The position numbers and the translations under genes are program-made. DNA of 64,000 nucleotides, from NCBI GenBank assembly GCA_021604525.1, contig BQJD01000001.1, positions 62,001 to 126,000 on the forward strand. Reading direction: 5' to 3'. Under the pieces are notes generated by a model. That model had not been told where the DNA came from. It did no database searches and worked only from the letters and a program-made list of their open reading frames with translations. Each line of letters starts with the position of its first letter. Position 1 is the stretch's first letter. This document shows positions 33,201-42,064 of this stretch, piece by piece. Source of the DNA: a marine bacterium B5-7. Its GTDB lineage: Bacteria; Pseudomonadota; Gammaproteobacteria; Arenicellales; CAJQKF01.

Positions 33201-36200
33201 CCGACGAGCCGATACGTGTCACGGCCCAGTCAGGTGACCTCATTACCTATCGTGTTCGGGCGGTACTGCCTTCAGCAGATATTGAGAACCTGAAACTCAA
33301 GGATTTTTTCCCGATCCCGGTTCATGATGTCGACTCGGATATGCCAACACCGACCATTGCGAATGCAGGATCGGTATCTTCCGGCGGGTCAGCGCCTGAT
33401 CTTTCCGGTGCAACATGGACGGCGGGTGAAATACTCTATGGCCCGGATTTTAATCTTCATCAAATCGTCGGGTTGACCACTTCGTACACAGATCCCATCG
33501 TTACGATTGATACAACCAATAACTCGCTGACATTCGATTTCGGCGCTAGTTATGAAGAACCCAACGAAGATCCCGCGGTTGATGTTGTTCTGGATTTTTA
33601 TATTACTTTGACGGTGCAGGATCTGCCGGTTAACGAGGAGTTCCTGTTTACCAATACCAGTCAGGTATTAACGGATAACTCATTCGGTGAGACTAATATC
33701 GGTGAATCGATAGTGTTTATCGAGTATGTCGCGCCGATGTTGAACATCACCAAGGGCGTGGTTGCGACCAGCAATACTAATGCAACATTACAGAATCCGG
33801 GCGGTTCCACCTATGTTGAACCGCCTGTGCAAAACGACGGTGGTGTGGTTGATTTCAGCGCCACAACACCGGGGACCAGTGGCAACGCAATCGCATTCAA
33901 TGGGAGTTACGTCAATCCTGCTGAAATTGATACATATGGTGCACTGAATGCCAACGCGTTGAATGTTGATGGTGATGACTGGGTTCGCTACGCACTGACT
34001 GTGCAGAACGAAGGTGGTGGTGAAGCTCATGACGTAGTCGTTCGCGATACCTTACCGCAGTACAACGTCGGAAGTGGTGACGGGTATATGTTACCAGGCG
34101 ACGGGTCTGATCCATTCGATGATGGTGGTGGTAATTTCGGTATCAATCTGCAAGTGTATAGCGGTACGGGCGCACTGCTGATAGGAACTACGGATTTCAG
34201 CTCCAGCCCAAGTGCCGATTATCAGGCGCAGATTGTCGGTGGCGAGCTGATTATTAAATTTAACGAGGATCCGTCAATCCAGGTGCTGGACGGCTCCCGC
34301 GTTGAAAACGACATCAATGGCAGTGGAACAACGCCGGTCGATGGGGATGAGGTTTATATCATTACCTATGATCTCAAACTGGATAATGATGGTAGCGAGA
34401 CACCTGCTGGTAATGAAGATGTCATCGTCGGCACAACGGAACAGAATGCGGCAATAATTACTCAGTATTATGCCACCGCCGATGATCCGGTTGACCCGAA
34501 TCCCGGTGACGATAACGACCCCACCGACCCCGTGCGAACCAATCGCGGAGGTGATGCCGACGGCGATGGTTTCATTGACGCACCAAACTTCGATACAGCC
34601 GATGTGTCGACGCCAGAACCAATCGTTGATAAATTTCTGGTGAATACTGAGTTCACCGATGAGTCCGATGCAACAGCCGACAACCAGTTGGCCAATCCGG
34701 TTGACAACGGAATCAATAATGCCCGCGAAGCAGTTATTGGTGAGAAGGTTAAGTACAAAGTAACAATCACCATACCCGAAGGTCAGGTTCCTGCTGCCGT
34801 GTTACGCGATACGCTCGATCCGGGTCTTGCACTGGTTAGCATAGATAAGATTACGCGCAGCTCTGAAGATATAACGTTAAGCGGAGCAACCAGTTACGCT
34901 GACGACCCGGATCAGGCAGGCACAGACAATTTGCTGGTCAATGGCATTGACGGCAGTGATGTGAATGTCCTGAACGGGGTGTCGCAAGGGGGTGTGTTTC
35001 GTTTTCAACTCGCCCTTGGCACCATTAATAATACCAATACCGACAATTCAGTAGTCGAGACAATTTCCATTGAGTATACGGCGATTGTTCTCAATGTTCC
35101 CAGCAATCAAAGCACGCTTCGAGAAGGTGGGCCGCAACTGAATAACGCGGCACAGCTTCGATGGGATGGACCGGATGATAATTCCAACGTTGGAAACGGT
35201 GGATCAGAGCAATCGAATACCGATCGCGCGAATACCATTAACATTATCGAACCCGTGCTTGAGGTTGATAAGCAGGTCACGGTAGATGGCTCCGGGCCCA
35301 GCGAACTCGAGCAATCTGATGGTAGTGACAATATTACTTACACCATCGTTATACGACATGAAAGCGATAGTGAGGTCGATGCATTCGATGTCAATTTCTC
35401 CGATGTTCTGCCCGTGGAGTTGGGTGGTGTCAGTTTCTCGGCCGTGGATAATCTGACGAACGATGTGTCGTTACTGTTTCAACTAAATACCGGTACGCTC
35501 GAATCGGTTGCACCGTTTGACTTGCTGTTTGGTGAGTCAATTACCATCACGGTCACAGGCACGCTAATCGATACGGAAACCGTTGTCGGTGAGCTTATAA
35601 ACAACACCGCAAGTATTGACTGGAGCAGTCTTGATGGTGATCTGGCGGATGGCGATCTGGCGGACGATTTTGTTGATACAGACCTTGGCGGTACGGGCGA
35701 CTTCAACGAGTCTTTTGCCGATAGCGAACGTACCGGTATCGTCAGCGATGGACCGGGTGGAACGGTAAACGACTATAACGATTCCGATGGCGCGGATATT
35801 CAAATAAGTGTTCCAACCGTGTCTAAAGAGATTATCGCAACCAGCGTCGATGAATCGGGAAATGATCTGTTATCCCAGGCAACTATCGGTGAAACAGTCA
35901 CATATCGTGTCACCTTGACGATTCCCGAAGGCTCTACACCCAGGGCGCGATTAATCGATAATATGAATCAAGGACTTGAGTTCGTTTCACTTGATCTGCT
36001 CAAGGCATACAACAGTGGTGTACTCGATGCTGGAGACGGGAATCCCGGGACCGACGATACCGCCGCTGCCAAAATGCTGTCCGACGGAATCGCATTCAAT
36101 GACCGTACTTATACGGCAGCCGTTACCGGTAATTCGGCAGACCCCGGTGGCCAGACCATTACCATCAATATTGGTGACCTGTTAAATCAAGACATTGATA

Positions 36201-39200
36201 ACAACGTCATTCAGACGGTTGTCTTTGAATATACCGCACGTGTCGTCAATATCGTGGAAAACCAGCATGGCGATGCACTGGATAATTCTGCCAAGGGAGT
36301 ATGGGATCCGGACGGAAACATCAATACGGACAATGATGAGGAAACCGATGAATTCAGTACGACGCTTAATGTAGTCGAACCTTCGGTTGCGATCACCAAG
36401 GATGCAGAGTTTGAAGAAGCGGGCACTGTTCCCGATTTCAACGACACCACAATTATCGGCGATGCCGGCGACGACGTATATTTCAAAATTATATTTACAG
36501 CAGCAGCCGACCGACCGGTAGCACATGAAGTACGTTTATTTGACGACCTGTCGGCGTTGGATGACTACGTCGATTTCACTACATTGGGTACTAATGGCGT
36601 TATTTCGGTGACCGATAATCTGACTGCCGGAGCACCGTTGACAACCAGTGACTTTCAAATCGTTGATTTAACTCTTGCCGGCGCTCGTCTTGAGTTGGTC
36701 GATGCCAGTGGTGTAGATATGGGACCGACCGAAGGAGTCGGTGGGGTAGCGCGCGAGATTACAGTAATAATTGGCGGCACATTGCGCGACTACGTTAATC
36801 CGGAGCAAGTCCTCAACAATCAGGCTGGTATCGAATGGACGAGTCTTGAAACCCCGGAAGATGCGCCGAACGATGCCGGTAGCGATAGCAATGAACGTAC
36901 CGGACCAAGTGGCAGTGATGGTAATACCCCGGCTACAAATCCGCCAAACGATTACGTCTCCACTGCTGATGATTCAGTCACGGTGGATACTGTTGTGCCG
37001 GTCAAGACAATTGTTGCGACATCCGAAGCCCATACCGCTACAGGGGAGCATGATACTAACGACGCTGATGTGGCAGTCGGCGAAGTTGTCCGGTACAGGC
37101 TGTGGGTACAGGTGCCAGAAGGAACAACGGAAGACCTGGTTATCCGTGATAATTTGCCGGATGGATTACAGTTTTTAAATGATGATACTTCGACCGTTGC
37201 ATTGTTATCTGACAGCGCTACCGGATTAACATCCAGTCTGCTGTCAGGTTCCGGACTGAACGTTGCCGGCAATAATCCGGCCACTATGGCGTCGCCGACA
37301 TTCGCGCTTCCTGATGGATCACTTTCGGCTGCTGCTGACAGTAACGACGACAATTACTCAAGCGGCAACGATATCTACTTCAAGCTTGGCACAATACTTA
37401 ATACCGGTGATAACGATGGGCCGGAATTCGTGGTCATTGAATTCAATGCACTGGTATTGAACGTTGCGGGTAATCAGGACGGTATGGTTCTCGCAAACAC
37501 AATCGATGTATTTGCTGATAACGATCTCCAGGGCAATCCAGGTGACGGTTCTTCACTCGATGAGATTCAGGCCGGTGACAACATTGGCAATACGTCTACT
37601 CCAATCAACGTCGAGGTAGTAGAACCGGTACTTGAAATAGACAAGGAAGTTCGTATTCCGGTTACCGGTGATACCAGTGGTGATGCCGGTGATGCAGCAT
37701 CCTATGTGTTTACTGTGACTCATACGAGTGCCAGCACAGCGGATGCATTTAATCTGAATATCGCCGATGATTTGCCACCGGAATTTGATCCATCCGGGGT
37801 AACGGCCGATATTCTAAATGCGCAAACCGATGCCTTTATCTCAAGTGCAAATTCGTTTTTTACTGTCAGCGGCGACAAACTTGAGACCGGTGTTGGCCTT
37901 CATTTGAAACTTGGTGAGAAGCTGGTCATCACCGTGACAGGCACACTCGATAGTGCTTTTGGTGATGGCGACGGGAATACGGTTGATGCTGGCGAAACAG
38001 TGCCAAATACGGTTGCCCTCAACTATAGTTCATTGCCAGGAACTGGTACGCCGGATGGACAATCCGGTAACGCTACAGGTTCAAGTACACCGGGTTCATC
38101 CGGTGATGGAGACGGTGAACGAGATGGTAGCGATGATCCAAATACCAATGGATTGAATAATTATTTCGATGGTGACAGTGCTTCCTTCACGGTACCAGAA
38201 CCGACATTCAGCAAGGTGTTTGCTAATCCAGGTCAGGGTGATGTGACCATCGGTGAAGTAGTTGAATACGATCTGGTGGTGATGGTACCCGAAGGTTTGA
38301 CGCGGGATGTCATTATTGATGACGCAATCCCGTCTGGTATGGCCGCGTTGTCGGTTACTGTTATCACCCAAGCGGGCGTTTATTCGCCCACAACCAGTGC
38401 GCATCTTGCTTATAACTTCGGTGGCCTTGCGCCATTGACTTCGGTAACCACTGGCACAGGTGATGGTAACGATATCCGTATTTCATTGGGTAATATCACC
38501 AACTCTGGTGACAATAATCCGTCCGGTAACAATGACAGTTTCGTTATCCGTGTACGGGCGTTGGTGCTGGATGTAGCAGCCAACGATGGTTTACTCGATG
38601 GCACATCGCCTGCGGCAGATGATCAGACAGACCTGACCAACACGGCGAGCATGACGTTTGTCGATCCGGATACGCCCGGCACGCCGACCATTATCAACGA
38701 TCCAGACGATACGGATACGACGGTTGAAGTCATTGAGCCAGCCTTGCAGGTTATCAAGGATGTGCATGTCGATGAAGATGTTGCTCCAACACCTCCCGGT
38801 AATAATTACGGTTTACCCGGTGACGACATCTACTATGTCATTAACATATCCCATACCGATACCAGTACCGCGACGGCCTATGACGTAACGCTCGAGGATG
38901 TTTTACCGTTAGCCTTTGATAACGCCACAATCGATAGTGTGGTGGATAGTGCGTCGACCCTGACGACCGGTGATTTCGCAATCAACAGTGGTACTTTGCA
39001 AATTGCCGTTGGTGGTGATGTAAGTTCAGACCGTATCAATATAGATGTCGGTCGAACGATCACGGTCACATTGAAAGGTACTATTGCTGATGCGGTCAAC
39101 CTCGCCAGTTGGCATAACAATGAGGTCGATATTACCTGGTCGAGTATCGACAGCATTGATGACGGCGACGAGACGGACCTGTCTCCCTATATCGATGACG

Positions 39201-42040
39201 GTACGGACAGCGAACGTGGCGATGATACTGATCACGTTAACGACATTTATACTGATGATGACGAAGCCTATTTCAGTGTGCCGGATTTCGATAAGACGAT
39301 CGTTGAAACCTCTGCCGATCACACCACAGCGGATCAGTATACTTCGGCAGAAGATCTCACTATCGGTGAAACCGTTACCTATCATCTGACTGCAACGTTA
39401 CCCGATGATCCGATGCGACCAACTGGTAGCGGGGTACCGGTAGTTATTACTGATACCTTGCCCAACGGCCTGCAGGTCGAGTCGGTTCGAATCGTTTCCA
39501 TTGGTGGAGACATCCTGAGTTCGACCAGTGGGCTGATGGCCGGTGACACCGATGCGGCAGCCGGCATTAGTATAAGTGGACAATTGGTGACCTTCGATTT
39601 TGGTATCGTCCAGGTTGCACATTTCGATAATGGCACAGATGGCAGTTACGTTGACGAAGATTCTAATCGAATTGTCGTCGAGATCATCGCACGCGTGATT
39701 AATACCGATGATAACCAGGCGGGTGATGTGCTCACCAACGATGCGATGGTTGATTTCAACGATCCTGCTGCGCCACCGCCACCCGATGGAACCAACTTTC
39801 TTACTGACTCAGAGGACGTGGACGTCGTCAAACCGTATGTGTTGATTGACAAGACGTTCTATACCGAAGACGGTTCCCGCCCACTTGAAGATGACGAACT
39901 GGTCGATGCAGGCGATATTCTCACGGTTCAACTTATTGTCGAGAATACTGGAAGCAGCACAGTCTTCGACATGATAGTTCAAGATCAACTAAGTGATTTC
40001 TTTGATCGGTCATATTCAGCTACTGATGCCACGGTTGAAGGTGGTCAGCCGGCGACGTTTGTCGGACTGTATGACGAGAATATGGTATCAACGAGCTTTG
40101 GACTGGTGACATTCAGCGGCGGTACATTGGTGCCAGGTGAAACAGCCACGCTTACATTTAAGGTGCGGGTTGCGCAAACAGTTGTACCGTACGAAACTGA
40201 GTTGAATACCGCACAGATCATCCAGGCAACCACATTGCCAGGCGATACGAATCCTGGAGATCTGGAAGGTGATGTCGCTGACCCAGGTGATGAAAGTTAT
40301 CAGGGTGTTGATCGAGATGGAAATTCGGTGCCGCAGGGTGTCGATGATCTGATAGATGACGACACCCTGCAGGTAAACGGTTTAACGATTGCAAAGGCAT
40401 TTGTATCGAGCAATATTCCGGGAACACCCGACGCACCGTCCGATGGCACGCCTGATCTGGGTATTGGAGAAATTGCCACCTATCAATTCCTGATTACACT
40501 GCCTGAAAGTACTACGTCGGGGCTTACCTTAGTCGATCTCGTTCCTGAGGGCATGGAATACGTACCCGGTACTGCCCGATTGATTACCGATCCAACACTG
40601 CTGGGTGAAACCACACCGTTTGGTACTTTCAGCTTCGACGGTTTGATTCTCGACGCTGGCGCCAACACAATAGCAAATGGCGGTTTAATCAGCCTTGGTG
40701 TTGATGGTGCATTCGGTCTTGACACTCCGGCAAATGATATCGAGATTACTTTTGGAGAGATTACCACTAACGGGACCATCATCGTTCCCGGTGACATTCA
40801 AAATAACCAGTTTGTGATTGAGTTACAGGTGGTAGTGAAAAATGTATCCGCCAATGAGGCAGGCGATCTTAAAACTAATATCGGCACAGTGACTGTGCCA
40901 GGTTCGACCAATCCAGACGATCCGGAAGAATCGAATGAGGTGACTGTCGAGATAGTTGAACCTGTGCTTGAACTCGATAAAACTTTCTATAACGCAACCT
41001 TCACCAATGAAGTCTATGTAATCAACGCTGGTGATACGGTCCAGGTGTTGCTCGAGGTTAAAAATTCAGGCAATGGTCCTGCCTATGACATTGTTATTGA
41101 AGACCCAATGAATCCGGCATTGTTCAACGTTGCTGGTGCGGTTGAGGTGAGTACCCCGAGTGGATTTACATTCTCAAAAACGGGCAATTCTATAATCTAT
41201 AGTGGCGACGGACCTGTAATGCCAGCTAAAACACTGCAATTTCGTTTTGCCGTACAGACGGTGGTTAGTCTTGGGCCGGGCGAGTTGCCGAATACAGCGA
41301 TAATTACCGGCGGAGATTCGGTACCAGGCGATGGCCCCGAGGAGCGGGATTATTCAGGCGATGACGGATTCGACAATCTGGTCATTTTACCTGACCCATT
41401 CCCGGCGCCACCCCCCGCTCCGCCTGGACCATCCCCGGCGCCACCCGGACCAACTTTACCGCCCGGATCATTCCCGGTACTACCCAAGCCCCCGAACCCG
41501 TTTAACCCTGAGCCTCTGGGACCTGAGTCGGTAGGTCATGAGCTGCTAAGTTCCGATGAACAAGACATTCTTTATCGGATTCGTCAGGCCATTCAACATC
41601 GTCTGCCTGATCTACCTGTAGATTTCATTATCACCGGTATCGCTGAACACGGCTCAAATATTACCGTTAACGTTTATGACGAGAACGGTGTCATGGTTGG
41701 CACATCAAGTTCGTTGTCTGATGCGGCCGGTAACTGGCTCATTAATTTCCCGAGCATGGTTCTGGATTCGTCGCCGCATCACGTTGAAGTCAGGATCGAT
41801 CCGGCTTCCTACAATAAGAGCACGATTGGCGAATTCAACACACGGGCATACTACACACCGGTTCTCGATGCGATGCATTTCGCAAGCAAGTCCCCAAGTG
41901 TCGGCGATGCGTTCCGGGAATCAGCTCACAATATTGTTAACAGCCAGCATCAGGGCAATCTGCATCCGCTTGGCAATGCCAGCGGCGATTGGAACGCTCC
42001 GTTCGAGTTTCTGGCAACTTCTTACACTGAAAAACTTTAA
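30239..42040 (+). CDS. Giant (~3,930 aa) LEPR-XLL-like / DUF4347 / DUF11-like repeat surface or secreted protein
   Basis: Single uninterrupted ORF; N-terminal SLLLENLEERILWDAS; DUF4347 hallmarks HIVSHGDEAELKLG and DILLYGCNIAG; many repeats with EPVLEIDK..., GETVTYRVTLTIPEG...; Pro-rich linker and unique C-terminal domain. Confidence 0.92.
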   Translation: MKFPFLRARSGRKNKAVRRSLLLENLEERILWDASMDLVDEVDTADSTAETTVVQQASATPDNETDTAPPTDEQDPAANAQVSAQANAEEAASEFHHDPEANGESTTGDVASEQTDAEDASNPADSSTVATTEESTKEILVAPSTTVEFDVSENVATTDLVVVDSSIEDYESLVGDIRASSTGHIQIHIVDSETDGIEQVSELLTGYRDLEALHIVSHGDEAELKLGSSTLNSQNIEAYQESISQWRSAFSDGGDILLYGCNIAGNSDGEVLVEMLAATTGQDVAASVDDTGSSVLGGNFELEYASGDIEASLVMTESSNNTWQGVLVGEQASGTVTLPSGAMLDTDFTASFSFENTGTSTGFVPFSDFLIESGVEFDASSFSYLGTPLSVPNPPSLVATWDGAQWLDESSNPVSVHPLNRDAGIIPVPDGTGIGGLDIGTRWVVIEKPFGSFVPGQPAVNFTGTGSFTVDAVVGQPIEVHYRPGFVLGSSSTNGNAPSVGAWVTDTITPEVIQIEKSNDLPENETVTGPNFPATYTITVDVAGGEGVTNAIITDYLPANAVYRGDVVVRAINGYTGPLPTVADITLVSGVATTHDIDDFVGPNGDNLRLIVDLGTIADTDTVIQAPEFEIVYSVYFPLQNSSGADLISQSGSTNNDPTLNESTVTAIHDGNAVADIQDNDSVSSDGAVDDGDVLHDVHAISTQKSVENISSPDGKTRPNDILMWTVEFQVSDYFAFDDIELTDVLGDGMLFIENGSTLNPNGGSPAADGRFAGLEPTLTIVAENNVTAGNVDDTGTSTFSSNYTLTPVQNGSLQLTGETEILFDVSAQLTTANALSDGTLVGDLFAGDGGTLEGTNGASSGVTAPEDTSGLHPQRENNGTRGVLVFYSLVLENYEDADGEPVDQSVDLFDPLVNNADITGDSQSTDLSTDIGTKSEDTAASIVVGDININKSVHRINGTEVFDQSEDDTVDPGNSGQPSLDPDGVNPDEPIRVTAQSGDLITYRVRAVLPSADIENLKLKDFFPIPVHDVDSDMPTPTIANAGSVSSGGSAPDLSGATWTAGEILYGPDFNLHQIVGLTTSYTDPIVTIDTTNNSLTFDFGASYEEPNEDPAVDVVLDFYITLTVQDLPVNEEFLFTNTSQVLTDNSFGETNIGESIVFIEYVAPMLNITKGVVATSNTNATLQNPGGSTYVEPPVQNDGGVVDFSATTPGTSGNAIAFNGSYVNPAEIDTYGALNANALNVDGDDWVRYALTVQNEGGGEAHDVVVRDTLPQYNVGSGDGYMLPGDGSDPFDDGGGNFGINLQVYSGTGALLIGTTDFSSSPSADYQAQIVGGELIIKFNEDPSIQVLDGSRVENDINGSGTTPVDGDEVYIITYDLKLDNDGSETPAGNEDVIVGTTEQNAAIITQYYATADDPVDPNPGDDNDPTDPVRTNRGGDADGDGFIDAPNFDTADVSTPEPIVDKFLVNTEFTDESDATADNQLANPVDNGINNAREAVIGEKVKYKVTITIPEGQVPAAVLRDTLDPGLALVSIDKITRSSEDITLSGATSYADDPDQAGTDNLLVNGIDGSDVNVLNGVSQGGVFRFQLALGTINNTNTDNSVVETISIEYTAIVLNVPSNQSTLREGGPQLNNAAQLRWDGPDDNSNVGNGGSEQSNTDRANTINIIEPVLEVDKQVTVDGSGPSELEQSDGSDNITYTIVIRHESDSEVDAFDVNFSDVLPVELGGVSFSAVDNLTNDVSLLFQLNTGTLESVAPFDLLFGESITITVTGTLIDTETVVGELINNTASIDWSSLDGDLADGDLADDFVDTDLGGTGDFNESFADSERTGIVSDGPGGTVNDYNDSDGADIQISVPTVSKEIIATSVDESGNDLLSQATIGETVTYRVTLTIPEGSTPRARLIDNMNQGLEFVSLDLLKAYNSGVLDAGDGNPGTDDTAAAKMLSDGIAFNDRTYTAAVTGNSADPGGQTITINIGDLLNQDIDNNVIQTVVFEYTARVVNIVENQHGDALDNSAKGVWDPDGNINTDNDEETDEFSTTLNVVEPSVAITKDAEFEEAGTVPDFNDTTIIGDAGDDVYFKIIFTAAADRPVAHEVRLFDDLSALDDYVDFTTLGTNGVISVTDNLTAGAPLTTSDFQIVDLTLAGARLELVDASGVDMGPTEGVGGVAREITVIIGGTLRDYVNPEQVLNNQAGIEWTSLETPEDAPNDAGSDSNERTGPSGSDGNTPATNPPNDYVSTADDSVTVDTVVPVKTIVATSEAHTATGEHDTNDADVAVGEVVRYRLWVQVPEGTTEDLVIRDNLPDGLQFLNDDTSTVALLSDSATGLTSSLLSGSGLNVAGNNPATMASPTFALPDGSLSAAADSNDDNYSSGNDIYFKLGTILNTGDNDGPEFVVIEFNALVLNVAGNQDGMVLANTIDVFADNDLQGNPGDGSSLDEIQAGDNIGNTSTPINVEVVEPVLEIDKEVRIPVTGDTSGDAGDAASYVFTVTHTSASTADAFNLNIADDLPPEFDPSGVTADILNAQTDAFISSANSFFTVSGDKLETGVGLHLKLGEKLVITVTGTLDSAFGDGDGNTVDAGETVPNTVALNYSSLPGTGTPDGQSGNATGSSTPGSSGDGDGERDGSDDPNTNGLNNYFDGDSASFTVPEPTFSKVFANPGQGDVTIGEVVEYDLVVMVPEGLTRDVIIDDAIPSGMAALSVTVITQAGVYSPTTSAHLAYNFGGLAPLTSVTTGTGDGNDIRISLGNITNSGDNNPSGNNDSFVIRVRALVLDVAANDGLLDGTSPAADDQTDLTNTASMTFVDPDTPGTPTIINDPDDTDTTVEVIEPALQVIKDVHVDEDVAPTPPGNNYGLPGDDIYYVINISHTDTSTATAYDVTLEDVLPLAFDNATIDSVVDSASTLTTGDFAINSGTLQIAVGGDVSSDRINIDVGRTITVTLKGTIADAVNLASWHNNEVDITWSSIDSIDDGDETDLSPYIDDGTDSERGDDTDHVNDIYTDDDEAYFSVPDFDKTIVETSADHTTADQYTSAEDLTIGETVTYHLTATLPDDPMRPTGSGVPVVITDTLPNGLQVESVRIVSIGGDILSSTSGLMAGDTDAAAGISISGQLVTFDFGIVQVAHFDNGTDGSYVDEDSNRIVVEIIARVINTDDNQAGDVLTNDAMVDFNDPAAPPPPDGTNFLTDSEDVDVVKPYVLIDKTFYTEDGSRPLEDDELVDAGDILTVQLIVENTGSSTVFDMIVQDQLSDFFDRSYSATDATVEGGQPATFVGLYDENMVSTSFGLVTFSGGTLVPGETATLTFKVRVAQTVVPYETELNTAQIIQATTLPGDTNPGDLEGDVADPGDESYQGVDRDGNSVPQGVDDLIDDDTLQVNGLTIAKAFVSSNIPGTPDAPSDGTPDLGIGEIATYQFLITLPESTTSGLTLVDLVPEGMEYVPGTARLITDPTLLGETTPFGTFSFDGLILDAGANTIANGGLISLGVDGAFGLDTPANDIEITFGEITTNGTIIVPGDIQNNQFVIELQVVVKNVSANEAGDLKTNIGTVTVPGSTNPDDPEESNEVTVEIVEPVLELDKTFYNATFTNEVYVINAGDTVQVLLEVKNSGNGPAYDIVIEDPMNPALFNVAGAVEVSTPSGFTFSKTGNSIIYSGDGPVMPAKTLQFRFAVQTVVSLGPGELPNTAIITGGDSVPGDGPEERDYSGDDGFDNLVILPDPFPAPPPAPPGPSPAPPGPTLPPGSFPVLPKPPNPFNPEPLGPESVGHELLSSDEQDILYRIRQAIQHRLPDLPVDFIITGIAEHGSNITVNVYDENGVMVGTSSSLSDAAGNWLINFPSMVLDSSPHHVEVRIDPASYNKSTIGEFNTRAYYTPVLDAMHFASKSPSVGDAFRESAHNIVNSQHQGNLHPLGNASGDWNAPFEFLATSYTEKL
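30314..30343 (+). other. Degenerate LEPR-XLL-type N-terminal motif (LEERILWDAS)
   Basis: Direct translation within the giant ORF, after a basic RARSGRKNKAVRRS segment. Confidence 0.75.
30725..31215 (+). other. DUF4347 domain (SHG...YGC)
   Basis: VVDSSIEDYESLVGDIRASSTGHIQIHIVDSETDGIEQVSELLTGYRDLEALHIVSHGDEAELKLG...ILLYGCNIAGNSDGEVLVEMLAATTGQDVAASVDDTG. Confidence 0.85.
33700..41330 (+). repeat. Tandem array of alternating DUF11-like domains (two sub-types, period about 1.1-1.25 kb)
   Basis: Type B starts (e.g. IIEPVLEVDK, VVEPSVAITK, VVEPVLEIDK, VIEPALQVIK, VVKPYVLIDK, IVEPVLELDK) alternate with type A starts (VPTVSKEI, VVPVKTIV, VPEPTFSKVF, VPDFDKTIV, LTIAKAF). Confidence 0.8.
41395..41520 (+). 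other. Proline-rich linker near the C-terminus of the giant protein
   Basis: PFPAPPPAPPGPSPAPPGPTLPPGSFPVLPKPPNPFNPEPLGP. Confidence 0.9.
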
Positions 42041-42064
42041 TACGGGATACGAGGGATATCACCA

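Noticed and set aside
33700-41330. CRISPR-like or direct DNA repeats suggested by the periodic structure
   Set aside because: Repetition is at protein-domain level with long, diverged units in one open frame; no short identical repeats with unique spacers.
30239-42040. RTX-type (GGxGxD) calcium repeats in the giant protein
   Set aside because: I looked for glycine-rich nonapeptide arrays and did not find them; acidic linkers are present but of a different pattern.
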